DNA of 64,000 nucleotides from Symbiodinium microadriaticum (GCA_001939145.1 LSRX01000531.1:368324-432323); one strand, 5' to 3'; positions 30,996 to 40,728 are shown, counted from the first letter of the stretch. The notes: generated by a model not told the origin, from the sequence alone. Translations and numbers: made by a program.

Positions 30996-31341
30996 CTGTC
31001 TGCCTGCCCGGTCTGTCGGTCGCTCGGTCAGTTTGCTTGCTTGGTTGCTTGCGTGGTTGCTCATTGTGCTGCTCCCTGTTGCTTGTTATGTTGTGTCTCT
31101 TCGTTACAATGCCTTTATTACTCTATGTCAATATGCAGGTATGAATGTAAGGTTATGTGATACAATAATGTAATCTGTTGTAATGTGATGCTTGCATGCA
31201 TGTATGTGTGTACATGGCTTATGCATGTATGTAGTTATGTAGGCACGAGGGCAGGTATGTACGTGGGTAGGTAGGCAGGCAGACAGGTAGGTATGTCGGT
31301 TTGTACTCTATGCATGCATGTGTGTGTTTGTGTGTATATAA

Positions 31342-31381
<40 letters not shown>

Positions 31382-31440
31382 ACATATGCACATACGTACG
31401 TATGTGGGTATGTATGTATGCACGTATGTATAGCAATGTC
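30650..31440. repeat. Large compound tetranucleotide microsatellite
   Basis: In order: TCTG/GCCTG, GGCA/GGCG, GTAG, TATG, a long TCTG run at 30895-31000 with CCGT variants, TTGC/TTGG, then TATG, GTAG and (TA)n at 31346-31378. The many open frames here are translated tetranucleotides. Confidence 0.95.
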
Positions 31441-31490
31441 ATGTGCTTAATTTGCTTAATTTATGTATGTATGCACGCGAGCACGCATGT

Positions 31491-31616
31491 ATGTACCACA
31501 ATTACAAAGAGTTGCTGCCCCAGGACGAAAAACCCGGCGACCTGGATATCTGGGCCCGCAACTGGAATTGCTACCGCCAGGCGGGCAATGATCAGGGCAA
31601 TGATCAGCTTGGCTGA
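31491..31616 (+). CDS. Candidate small ORF or terminal exon, 41 codons
   Basis: ATG at 31491 in a TATG repeat, then a sudden change of composition: HNYKELLPQDEKPGDLDIWA followed by RNWNCYRQAGNDQGNDQLG and TGA at 31614-31616. The acidic, Trp-containing stretch looks coding. The ATG may be part of the microsatellite, with the true exon starting at CCACAATTAC. No family recognised. Confidence 0.3.
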   Translation: MYHNYKELLPQDEKPGDLDIWARNWNCYRQAGNDQGNDQLG

Positions 31617-32106
31617 ACATAATCTTGAAGTGGCCTTGTCACCACGAGGAGTGCCATAACCAGAAATTCAGGTCCTTTCAGTCACTTTCAGTACTGTCTC
31701 CCTGCAAGCGCTCGCTTTGAGTTTCCTTCTGTCTGAGGATTGTATTGAGCATTCAGCACTCAGAACAGGGGGGCACAGTAAACCCTGAACGGTAAAGCCT
31801 CAGGCACAGCTTGCAAGGACTGAAAGCAATGCGCGGGGACTCCAGGGAAACTAATCCCTAAAGCCTAACCCCTGAACTGCCCGGGTCGAATTTCAAGCAG
31901 ATCCAGAGTAGATTTTCGTCTAAGGCCGGCATCCCGACTAAACCCGGGACCATCCCTGAAACTCGGAAATGCCTTCTGCCTGAGCTTTGCAGAGTGTCTT
32001 TATATGGCTTTAGCTATGCTCCTTAGTTCGTCTAGAGGCTTGATCATTCAATGTATACTCCAATCCTCAACTACGAGACTTGGATGTTTCAGCAGGCCCG
32101 TAAAAC

Positions 32107-32361
32107 ATGGGCTTCACCGGAGACTTGACAGCAGATGCCCAATTAGACCTGCAGATGCTTGATTGGATGTCCGAGATCCTCAGAGCTGAACCCGCATCCA
32201 TCTACCTGTCTATCCTTCTATCCTGCCTATGTATGCATGTATGCATGTATCTGTCTATCTGTTTATCTGTTTACCTAGCTGCCTACCTCCCTAGATGGAT
32301 ATATATATATATATATATTATAATCACATACAACATACATACATACACACATAGACCATGA
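32107..32361 (+). CDS. ORF running into a microsatellite
   Basis: ATG at 32107; the first 31 codons (MGFTGDLTADAQLDLQMLDW then MSEILRAEPAS) look like protein, and the rest is translated CTAT/TATG repeat. A TTTCAG acceptor lies 16 nt upstream of the ATG. If real, the coding part should end near 32200, before the repeat. No family recognised. Confidence 0.27.
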   Translation: MGFTGDLTADAQLDLQMLDWMSEILRAEPASIYLSILLSCLCMHVCMYLSICLSVYLAAYLPRWIYIYIYIIITYNIHTYTHRP

Positions 32362-32412
32362 CATAGACGTAGACATGGACTTAGAGGCAGACATAGACAT
32401 AGACATAGACAG
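32205..32412. repeat. Compound CTAT/ATGC/TA/ATAGAC microsatellite
   Basis: CTATCCTTCTATCC, ATGTATGC, CTGTCTAT, (TA)n at 32299-32320, CATACATACA and a long GACATAGACATAGAC run at 32360-32412. Confidence 0.93.
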
Positions 32413-32504
32413 ATCTAGTTATGGAGACAGATATAGCTTGTGCGCTGTGCGTTTTGCCGCTTTCCCCCTCTCCTCGACCTCCCCGCTCCCGGCTCGACCA
32501 GTCT

Positions 32505-33215
32505 ACCCCTAAACCCGGCCCTAAACCCTTAAACCCTAAACCCCTAAACCCTAAACCCTTGAACCCCTAAATCCTAAACCCCTAAACCCTAAACCCTAAA
32601 CCCTAAACCCCTAAACCCTAAACCCCTAAACCCTTAAACCCCTGAACCCTTAAACCCTAAACCCTTAAACCCTTAAACCCCTAAGCCCTTAAACCCTAAA
32701 CCTTAAACCCTTAGACCCTAAACCTGAAACCCCTAAGCCCAAAACCCTAAACCCTTGTGGATGACCACATGTAGGGATCTGTAGGGCCCTGATGGGGGGT
32801 CGGCAGGGGGGCGGCAGGTCCACGGGGTAGGTTTAGGGTGTTTTAGGGGTTTAGGTTTTAGGGTTTAGGGTTTCAGGGTCTAGGGTTTAGGGTTTAGGGT
32901 TGTAAGGGTTTAGGGTTCAGGGTGTTAGTGTTTTAGGGTTTAGTGTTTACCAATCCTCAATGCTGATTTAGGGTTTGGGGTTCTCGGGTTCAGGGTTTAG
33001 GGCTGGCTCTGAACCCAACAAGCCATAAGGGCCCTTAGGAAAAAGGTTTAAAGGACCCAGCAACTAGGTAGTTGGGCGTAGATAATCTAAACCCTAAACC
33101 CTAAAACCCTAATTAAACCCTAAACCGTGAACCCAAATTAAGCCCTAAACCCTAAACCCGAATTAACCCTAAACCCTAAACCCGAATTAAACCCTAAACC
33201 CTTGGGCGCAGATAC
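32505..33215. repeat. Large CCCTAAA array turning to TTTAGGG
   Basis: About 35 CCCTAAA-type units at 32515-32755, TTTAGGG-type units at 32826-32945, then CCCTAAA again with AATTAA spacers (CCCGAATTAAACCCTAAA) at 33090-33205. This is the densest telomeric-unit block of the window. No gene. Confidence 0.93.
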
Positions 33216-33500
33216 TGATGAGGTGATCGTGTTTTGTCATTGCAAGAGTACTTGGACCGTTCGCACCCGAGCCCTAAGCTCCCTCCCCTCGACCCGCGGC
33301 TTGCTAAAGGCTAAGACGGTTTAGGATGTAGGGCTTTGGAGTTTAGGGTTTAGAGTTGAGAGGATGACAACTATTTCCCTAACCCCTAAACCCTCAACCC
33401 TAAACCCTAAAACTTATAAATAAAATAGATCCTGATATAAGCCCCTACAGATCCCTCACATGCGCCCGGAACCCAAAGTGGACCTCCTACAACGCGAAGA

Positions 33501-33718
33501 ACCGAGAGAACCCAATACCCTTTAGTTAAGGAATATAGCTTAAATCATAATATTAAGGCCCCTATAATTTAAGGTATATTCCTAAACCCTAAACCCCTAA
33601 ACCCCTAAACCCCTAAACCCCTAAACCCTAAACCCCTAAGCCCCTAAACCCTAACCCCAAAACCCTCAACCCCTAAGCCCCTTAGCCCTTAATTAAGGGA
33701 TGTAGGGTTCTCTGGGTA
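33501..33718. mobile_element. Family C MITE broken by CCCTAAA array
   Basis: Left arm AGAGAACCCAATACCC through CCTATAATTTAAGGTATATTCC, then CCCTAAA units (33582-33690), then CTTAATTAAGGGATGTAGGG and TTCTCTGGGTA. The array sits exactly where the right inner arm should continue. Confidence 0.85.
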
Positions 33719-33779
33719 CGTAGGGAGACCCCTTAAAGGGGATCCTTCTTAACCCTACTTTGGGCTCTCTTAAAAGGGA

Positions 33780-33910
33780 CCTTATAGGTATATTCCTATA
33801 AACCCTAAACCCCTAAGCCCCGAAGCCCTTAACCCCTAAACCCTAAACCCTTAAGCCCTAAACCTAAACCCTATATTCCGTAATTAAGGTATATAGGGCA
33901 CTCTGGGATC
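33780..33910. mobile_element. Second broken family C right half
   Basis: GGTATATTCCTATAAACCC, CCCTAAA units, then TATATTCCGTAATTAAGG and GGGCACTCTGGGA. Only the right part of a C element remains. TTTAGGG units follow at 33965-34100. Confidence 0.65.
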
Positions 33911-34161
33911 CACCCGGCATCCGCAGGTGGAGGAAGCATATCACTGCAAAGGCTCGGGTCCCAAGAGGGTTTAGGGGTTTTAGACGGTTTAGGGGTTTAG
34001 GGTTTAGGGTGTAGGGTCTGGGGTTTAGGGTTTAGGGTTTAGGGCTTAAGGGTTTAAGGGTTTTAGGGTTTTAGGGGTTTCGGGTTTGGGGTTTAGGGGG
34101 AGACTTCTGTGGAGTCCGTGTCGTTGCTTCGTTCGCTTTGTTTTCAAGAGGGAGAGGTGGG

Positions 34162-34163
34162 GC

Positions 34164-34194
<31 letters not shown>

Positions 34195-34278
34195 CTTACG
34201 CATTTGTTCATGCATCCATTCAGTCCATCATCCATTCATTCATTCATTCATTCATCCGTTCATTCATTCATTCACAGG
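34162..34278. repeat. (GA)n and (CATT)n microsatellites
   Basis: AGAGAGAGAGAGAGAGAGAC then CACACACAG, and after a short gap CATTCATTCATTCATTCATC. Frames across it are repeat translations. Confidence 0.93.
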
Positions 34279-34882
34279 GGACTCAACACTGATAAGGCTC
34301 CAAGTGCCCAGATCCAAGAGTGTTCGGGTTCCTGTAGGCGTTAACACCGTGTGCCCACCTAACAGAAATTAAGGTGTCATTAAGCATTGAGAGGACAGTA
34401 TTGCGGACGTTTAAGATGCCACGGGCTCCTTGTTTGGGAAGGTTTCTATGGGATCTTAAAGGGGCCTTTGTTGCAATGAGTGTTATTGCGTTGTTGCAAC
34501 AAGCATAGCATGTCTCATATGTACTTTGTCCCTCTTATGCCTTAACAAGGGCACAGTTAAGTTTTGAGTGCGGATTTGTTTTCAGAGGGTGTTGGAATTT
34601 GCCAGCTTGAAGTGTCGCAGTGTTCGTAACAGCCACCAGCTGATTAGAGACGCAAGCCCGTAACCCCACACCATAAGGCTTGCACGGTCAACATAGTATG
34701 CCCGAATCCGAAACCCTAAACTAAACCCTGAACCACTCAACCTGGAACGGCCCTAAACCTTGAAACCCTAAACTGCCCTAAACCTCAAAGGCAAGAAGCC
34801 ACACACTTTGGACCCGACGGACACATCGTTGTTTTCGAGGCCCTGGTGGGATTTAGGGCTTAGGGGCTCAGAGGGTGGGCCT

Positions 34883-35030
34883 TAATTTAAACGCTGCGCG
34901 TCGTCCGCCTCGGCCCGGCCGTATGTTGGGAGGAAGACATGATGCCAGGTCTGGGGCTTTTGCTTTCGCAGGATATCGGGGTGCAGCGTCTGCGGGGTGA
35001 AGAGTGATAGGGTTTGTGCATAGACAAACT
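34883..35030 (+). mobile_element. Family L, left part only
   Basis: TAATTTAAACGCTGCGCG to GTGCATAGACAAACT, then a single N (35031). It is identical to the left arms at 9542 and 52933 as far as I can compare. Confidence 0.85.
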
Positions 35031-35033
35031 NTA

Positions 35034-35112
35034 ATAAGGTACTTTGTTTGCGGATAGTAGTTATCTAGGTTAATGTTTGGGAGAGTCTATGATTATTAGG
35101 TACTTGGACCCT
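35034..35112 (+). mobile_element. Family J fragment
   Basis: ATAAGGTACTTTGTTTGCGG to GGTACTTGGACCCTTA; matches 13228-13305 and lacks the left terminus, having been joined to L at the N. Confidence 0.75.
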
Positions 35113-35156
35113 TACGGATATGTATTACCATTATGGAATTAGGTCCCTTAAACCCA

Positions 35157-35481
35157 TAATTTAAACGCTGCGCGTCGTCCGCCTCGGCCCGGCCGTATGT
35201 TGGGAGGAAGACATGATGCCAGGTCTGGGGCTTTTGCTTTCGCAGGATATCGGGGTGAAGAGTGATAGGGTTTGTGCATAGACAAACTATATATATCTAT
35301 ATATAACTATATATAACTATATATAACTATATATAACTATATATAACTATATATAACTATATCCCCCCCCACGATGGCCTTTTTGCGGGGTGGGGGTCAG
35401 TGGGGAGGGGATTAAGAGGTGGGGAATAGAGGGAATCCGAATAGGAACCTCTGACCGCTTCGGCCGGGGCCGAGGCGAATT
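35157..35481. mobile_element. Family L, the one ungapped copy
   Basis: Left arm as in other copies but lacking 16 bp (CGGGGTGAAG instead of CGGGGTGCAGCG...CGGGGTGAAG), then ATAACTATAT repeats at 35287-35362, a C run, CACGATGGCC, and the right arm ending GGGGCCGAGGCGAATT. It interrupts an F-element remnant (ACCATTATGGAATTAGG at 35127). Confidence 0.85.
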
Positions 35482-37169
35482 AGGGCCTATAGGGAGTTCA
35501 GGGCTTTATGGGTTTATGGGTTTAGGGTGTAAGGTTTAGGGTTAGGGTTTAGGGTTTAGTGGTTTATTGGCTTAGAGGGTTAGGGTTCAGGGCTTAAGGG
35601 CTTTATGGGTTTAGGGGTTTAGGTGTTTACGGCTTTTCGGGTTTATGGGATTTCTAGGACTTAAGGCTTTTGTGGATTCAGGGTTTGTTGGTTTAGGGTC
35701 TATGGTTCAGGATGTCACAAGCTGTTTCTAGCCGCTGCTATGTCCCCTGCACTGTAGTCTTTTGTGGCAAACCCTAAACCCCTGAACCAACTGTCGCTCT
35801 AAGGGGGCACTGGCCTTCACCCCATAGAACTTAGCGGGTGCTAGATACTGGTAAACCCGCGACATTTCGAAGTTTACCTCAACCGTTTGCTCAGACCCTG
35901 AACCCCAGCAAACGTATGACCTTTTCGGTCACGTGGTTTTGGGCCTACTTGCTAAAATCGTCAATCTGAGTTGCGGTGCATAAACAATGCCGAAATGCGC
36001 TGTAAGGAAGCCTACTTACCATGTCCCTGCAGCCGTTTCGCAGAGAGTATCCTGGAAGCACCACTGGACTGTACAGCCAAAGCGCGATTACAAGCCTTAC
36101 TCCCAAAAGCCTTGTATTTGTAGTTTGTTCTTGAAACTTTACGCCAAGTGAGTTAAGGGGTTAAAGACCCATTAAACTTAGACCGACCTACTCCCAAATC
36201 CTACCAGTAAAACCCCACCACTCTAGAAACCCTATTGGAGCCTTTGTGCCATAATCTCTTGATTGGAGCCTTTGTGCTATAATCTCTTGATCCAGTACAG
36301 AGCCTACCCAGCACCCCCCCCCCTCTCCCGACCCTAGATAGATGATAGGGTGTAGCGATTAGGATACGTAGGGGTTGGGGCAGGGGTTAGGTAGGGTTTA
36401 GGGTTTAGGGTACACCCCGGGACTTTATATCGTCTAGGGTCTATGGTGAAACATGTGAGGTGCACAGGTTTTACACCCTGGTACATAGATCCCAAGGCCT
36501 AACCCCAAAGCCTAAGCACTTACACCCTAAACCCTGAAGCCTTGACATTGAAAATGTAAACCCCAAATCCCTCAACCCTGAATCGTCGATCCCAAACCTC
36601 TTGCCCTCATTGGTTCACAATCCGTGCCTGCCTCCAAACCCCACATTATGACATCGATCTGTAGGATGTCGAAGAATTCCCAAAGGGTCTTAAGTACCTA
36701 AAAGGTCTTAAGTACCTATATGGGGGATACTTGACTTAACCCAAACCATGATAATCATTCCCAAGAGAGAAGCCCTACTTTTTTTTGCTATTTAAGGTAT
36801 TTAAAGGAGCCATAAAAGGAAGCCTATAAAGGAGGCTTTTAGAAGCCATTAAAGAAACACTACTTTCTGCTAGTTAGGTACTTAGGACCCTCAGTGATTG
36901 GAGCATGCTTGGAGGTTCAAGTCCCATGTATCACTGATCATGTGGCGTGTCATTGGAAGAGGTTTTGAGGCATGCTCTACGATAGGACTCTAAGGCTATT
37001 TCACTACTGCTGGTCTAATAGACCTATACCGGGGATTTATCTCAAGAAAGCTTTGCCCGAAACTCCGAATCCCCTAAACCCTAAACCCTAAACCCCGAAT
37101 CCCCTTAGACCCCTTTAAGCCCCGGAACCCAACATCCCTGAATCTGCTTAGCACCCTTCCATGGAGGAA
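35482..37169. other. Ordinary sequence, one short duplication, no clear gene
   Basis: TTTAGGG units at 35515-35590. A 28-bp duplication at 36238-36292 (GGAGCCTTTGTGCCATAATC). A K-family remnant near 36673-36765 (CCCAAAGGGTCTTAAG, CATGATAATCATTCCC). A weak exon-like patch after CCCTGCAG at 36030 (VSQRVSWKHHWTVQPKR) has two open frames and is not called. Confidence 0.5.
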
Positions 37170-37343
37170 CCCAGACCTTCCAAAAACCCTAAATTATGGA
37201 ATAATTCCTCAAATTCTAGTAGGGTTTAGGCTTAGTGGATTAATTCCTCAAATTATGCTAGGGTTTAGGGTTTAGGGTTTGGGGTTTAGGGTTTAGGGTT
37301 TAGGGTACATTCCATGAACTGAGCGATTTTGGAAGCTCTGGGA
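37170..37343. mobile_element. Family C2 MITE broken by TTTAGGG arrays
   Basis: CCCAGACCTTCCAAAAACCC at left, GATTTTGGAAGCTCTGGGA at right. Between them AATTCCTCAAATTCTAGTAG and a near copy, AATTCCTCAAATTATGCTAG, are each followed by TTTAGGG units. Confidence 0.75.
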
Positions 37344-37393
37344 GCTGTACCGGGAGCTTGCGGAAGTTCAGGGTTTAGGGTTTGGGGTTTAGC

Positions 37394-37444
37394 AAACCCT
37401 AAACCCTAAACCCTTTTAGGGTTTAGGGTTTAGGGTTTAGGGTT
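37394..37444. repeat. Back-to-back CCCTAAA / TTTAGGG palindrome
   Basis: AAACCCTAAACCCTAAACCC is followed by TTTTAGGGTTTAGGGTTTAGGG: two telomeric arrays in divergent orientation, forming a potential long hairpin. Confidence 0.9.
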
Positions 37445-37690
37445 CAGTAAGCAGGCGCCGCACCCTTTGCAAGCGCACGCTCTTCACGCAGCCCAACGTC
37501 AACAAGAACGAGTATATGGCCAGCTTTGTGGGCTTTTTTTGGGGGGATGGCTATAGCCATAAGGGTTCATGCGTTATGCAAACTTTAGCCTGAAAGGAGC
37601 TCCAGGAAGTTTGGGGTTTAGGCCTTGGGTTTGGGCGGTTTTGAGTCATGAGCTGGCGCTCCGGGTTGCAGCCCTGGAATCAGAAATCAC

Positions 37691-37854
37691 TATCCCATAG
37701 GCTCCTTGGTAGTTCCTTTTTGGGATTACCTTAAGGGTTTAGGGTTTAGGGTTCAGGGTTTCCCATAGGCACCTAAGTAGTTCCTTTTTGGGGAGTACCG
37801 TATAGGATTCTAAGTATGAACCATAAAAAGGAACTACTTAGGAGCCTATGGGTA
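37691..37854. mobile_element. Family A: broken copy, telomeric units, then full copy
   Basis: A left part (TATCCCATAGGCTCC to GGGATTACCTTA, 37691-37733) runs into AGGGTTTAGGGTTTAGGG. The element then starts again at 37761 (TCCCATAGGCACCTAAGTAG) and is complete to CCTATGGGTA. Confidence 0.88.
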
Positions 37855-37956
37855 TTGAAGCGCACGTGAATCTGTAGACTTTCGGCAGAGGGGTGTAGGT
37901 GCGGTTCTACGGTCCAGGGCCTTCCTTCTCCAAACTTAGCCCGAGTAAACATCCTT

Positions 37957-38076
37957 ATAAGGGATCATGTACCCAAACACTTTATACTTTGGCCTTAAGC
38001 TGTCCGTATATCGGTGCTTTGAACCTTAAACCCTAGACCCTAAACAAGGTTTTATGCAGTTTCGGGTACATGGTGG
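37957..38076. mobile_element. Family D MITE broken by CCCTAAA units
   Basis: TAAGGGATCATGTACCCAAA at left, GCAGTTTCGGGTACATGG at right; CCTTAAACCCTAGACCC sits in the middle. Confidence 0.75.
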
Positions 38077-38083
38077 CAAGCCC

Positions 38084-38204
38084 ACTAGACCTTCTGACCG
38101 TCCAACACTACTCAATAAAGGAGTATATACCTTAAGATACAGAGGGGTCCTATAATATGATTTAAGGTGCATTCCTGAATTCAAGGATTTTGGAAGGTCT
38201 GGGC
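38084..38204. mobile_element. Family C2 MITE
   Basis: CTAGACCTTCTGACCG at left and TTTTGGAAGGTCTGGG at right, with GGAGTATATACCTTAAG and TTTAAGGTGCATTCC inside. Confidence 0.75.
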
Positions 38205-38337
38205 CTAGCCCCTAAACCCTAAACCCAAGTCCTAAGCCCTACAGGTGTTTTGACTTCGGCCTTGCTGAGCTTTATTCTGCTTAGCACCTTTGAGGGGGCG
38301 CTCTGAAAAGCGGCATCCTATACACAAGACGGTATGC

Positions 38338-38390
38338 AATATATATATATATATATATATGTGTATATGTGTGTACATATATATATATAC

Positions 38391-38421
<31 letters not shown>

Positions 38422-38753
38422 TTCGAATCCTTATATTTTATTATATGATAATAATTAATAATATTATACTTGATATAGCCTATAATAATAATAATAAACT
38501 CTAAACCCCTAGACTCTAAACCCTAAACCCCAAACCCCTACACCCTAAACCCCTTGACTCTAAACCCTAAACTCCTATAAACTCTTAACCCCAAACCCCT
38601 AGACCCTAAACCCCTAGGCTCTAAACCCTAAACCCCTAAACTCTTAACCCCAAACCCCTAAACCCTAAACCCCTAGACTCTAAACCCTAATAAACCCCTA
38701 ATAATAATAAACTCTTAACCCCAAACCCCTACACCCTAAACCCCTAGACTCTA
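38338..38753. repeat. AT tracts, TAATAA low complexity and CCCTAAA minisatellite
   Basis: (TA)n and ATACATAT at 38338-38420, TAATAATAATAA-type at 38440-38500, then a CCCTAAACCCCTAGACTC minisatellite to the single N at 38754. Confidence 0.92.
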
Positions 38754-38754
38754 N

Positions 38755-39074
38755 TGCATGTATGCATGTATGCATGTATGCATGTATGCATGTATGCATG
38801 TATGCATGTATGCATGTATGTATGTATGTATGTATGCATGTACAATACATATATGTATGTATGCACGTATGTATGTATGCATGCATGCATGCATGCATGC
38901 ATGTACGGAATTGATATCTCTCTCTCCCTCTCTCTGTCTGTCTCTCTCTCTCTCTCTCTCTTCCCGTATATATATATATTTCTGGGATTGCGTATCTGTA
39001 TATAGATACATAGATAGATATGCAAGGATACATATCTGTTTATACATGTGTATGTATGTGTGTATGTATGTATA

Positions 39075-39106
<32 letters not shown>

Positions 39107-39110
39107 GAAC
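38755..39110. repeat. (TGCATGTA)n / (CTCT)n / (TATG)n compound microsatellite
   Basis: TGCATGTA units from just after the N, then ATGCATGC, CTCTCTCTCT with CTGT, TAGATA, TATGTGTA and (TA)n. Long overlapping frames on both strands here are repeat translations. Confidence 0.95.
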
Positions 39111-39239
39111 CGCCCTTGTATGGTCATCGTATAGTTGCACCCGCTGTCAATGGAAGCGAAGCTGGGGAAAGTGGGGTGAACCCCAGGCTTTATGCACCCA
39201 TGAGAGCTCCTGTAAAGGCTTTCGTACAAAGGATCCATT

Positions 39240-39362
39240 CGGGATCCCTTTAAGGGTTCCTTTTAGGGGTTCCTTTAAGGGTTCCTTTTAGGAGTTCCTT
39301 TAAGGGTTCCTTTAGGGTTCCTTTAAAGGAGAGTCCCTTTAAGGGTTCCTTTTAAAGGGTCA
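39240..39362. repeat. AAGGGTTCCTTT minisatellite
   Basis: Eight or so units of AAGGGTTCCTTTTAGGGG and variants. The same motif occurs at about 1144-1190 and 51490-51535. Confidence 0.9.
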
Positions 39363-39573
39363 TCGCCAATTGTATGGGAGTGGAAGGCGGAGGTCACAGC
39401 CCACCACGACGATTTCCTGACGTGTGTTTAAGGTTTGAGTCGTTTAGGTTTTTTTCAGGGTGTTCAAGCTTTGCGGTTTAAGGGCTTCGAGTGATTATCC
39501 CGCATGTTTTGGGTTCTTAGCAGTATAAGTTGAGTTGTAAGTGAAACAGGTCGAGTTATGAGCCTCCAAGCAG

Positions 39574-39688
39574 ACTCCCAAAGCGTCCTAAGTACCTGTA
39601 TGGTAGAATGTGGGATTTCCATGCTAGGAATCATTATCATGATTTGGGTAAGTATCCCCGATAGCTGTATCCAGGACACTTTGGGACT
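39574..39688. mobile_element. Family K inverted-repeat element
   Basis: ACTCCCAAAGCGTCCTAAG and CCAGGACACTTTGGGACT are inverted; inner AATCATTATCATGATT is palindromic. A related remnant lies near 36673. It ends 14 nt before the acceptor of the exon at 39703. Confidence 0.75.
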
Positions 39689-39702
39689 AGCCTTGCTTCC
39701 AG

Positions 39703-39796
39703 GTCTGCGGCGCCGGCATCTGCAAAGAGCTGAAGAACGCACAGACCGCATTCACCCGTCGGCGCAATTCGGTGCTACTTGGAAGAAGAACATTCC
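39703..39796 (+). CDS. Candidate internal exon between two elements
   Basis: Acceptor CTTGCTTCCAG ends at 39702 and donor GTAAGG starts at 39797. The phase-0 frame reads VCGAGICKELKNAQTAFTRR then RNSVLLGRRTF plus one base. The upstream intron would contain the K element. The downstream intron would begin with a family D element whose TAAGG terminus supplies most of the donor. A different frame is also open. No family recognised. Confidence 0.35.
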
Positions 39797-39965
39797 GTAA
39801 GGCTCCATGTACCTACATAGTATATACTTGGGCCTTGAATGGGCTCGTTTATAGATACTTTCAGTAAGGCCTAAGTATATTATATACCATATAGGCATAT
39901 ACATCTTGGGCCTTCAAGGGGCTGGCATAAAGATACCTCAAGTAAGGCCTATAGGTAGATGGAGG
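39797..39965. mobile_element. Family D element with duplicated inner part
   Basis: GTAAGGCTCCATGTACCTAC at left; TATACTTGGGCCTTGAATGG and, 74 bp later, ATACATCTTGGGCCTTCAAG, each followed by GATAC(T/C)T(T/C)(C/A)AGTAAGGCC. The right terminus is unclear. Confidence 0.65.
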
Positions 39966-40199
39966 TTTGGTGATTGGGGTTAGGATTCCCTGAAGAGGAA
40001 GCCAGGGTCCTACATGCTCCGCCAAAACGCAGAACACCGAATTCTCTAAGGGTCCATGTACCTTAAACCCTAAATCACAAACCCTTCTGGTACACTTATA
40101 GAACCCTTACAGGAGCCCCTCAAGGGAATTGTAAAGTTGAAGACAAATATAGTGGTCGGATTTCTTACGAAAATTAAAAAGAACAAGATAACATGCCCG

Positions 40200-40262
40200 T
40201 AGGAAACCCTAAACCCTAAACCCTAAACCCTAAACCCTCCTAAACCCTAAACCCTAAAACCC
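40200..40262 (-). repeat. CCCTAAA array
   Basis: Eight nearly perfect CCCTAAA units. Confidence 0.95.
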
Positions 40263-40294
40263 TGTTCTGCTGGTTCAGGGCCCGCTTTCCCCAG

Positions 40295-40420
40295 AGGGTC
40301 CATATACACTACCTCTACCATTATGAAATGCGACCCCCAGAAGACCATGCTGATAATGGATTTTGGGGGGACTTATTTATGATTGATTTTAATTCCATAG
40401 TAGTAGTGCTTATGGACCCT
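40295..40420. mobile_element. Family F element, most complete copy
   Basis: AGGGTCCATATACACTACC at left and GTAGTGCTTATGGACCCT at right. Inner TCTACCATTATGAAATGCG and TTTTAATTCCATAGTAGTAG are degenerate. Confidence 0.8.
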
Positions 40421-40728
40421 GTTGCCTACGAGTAGGAATCAAGAACAAGATAAGACGAGCCTAAACACCCTGTTCAAGCCTGCTGTTTTACATGCAACTT
40501 GGAAGCATAGGGCTTCAGGTGTCGGGGCGAAGATTGGAGAGGCTGTATGGTTAGGGTTTAGGGTTTAAGGTTTAGGGTTTAGGGGTCCAAGAGGCCTCTA
40601 TTTCGGGTGCCTTGGGAGGCATTTCGTATGGTGCAGTGTTCGCAGCATCCAGGGTGTCAGTGTCGGGATGAAGGTCGGCTAAGCAGGTAAAGAGTTACTT
40701 GGGGCTGTGAGAGGCCGGCAAAAAGCAA

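Noticed and set aside
36890-36965. tRNA-like stretch with GGTTCAAGTCC
   Set aside because: The T-loop-like bases are present, but the supposed T stem pairs at only two or three positions and no acceptor or anticodon stem can be formed.
38698-39291. Long frames on both strands (up to 177 codons), with others at 30830-31173, 40679-41149 and 61015-61374
   Set aside because: They are translations of tetranucleotide and dinucleotide repeats (MYVCMYV, HTYIHTYI, CLSVCLSV), open in several frames at once.
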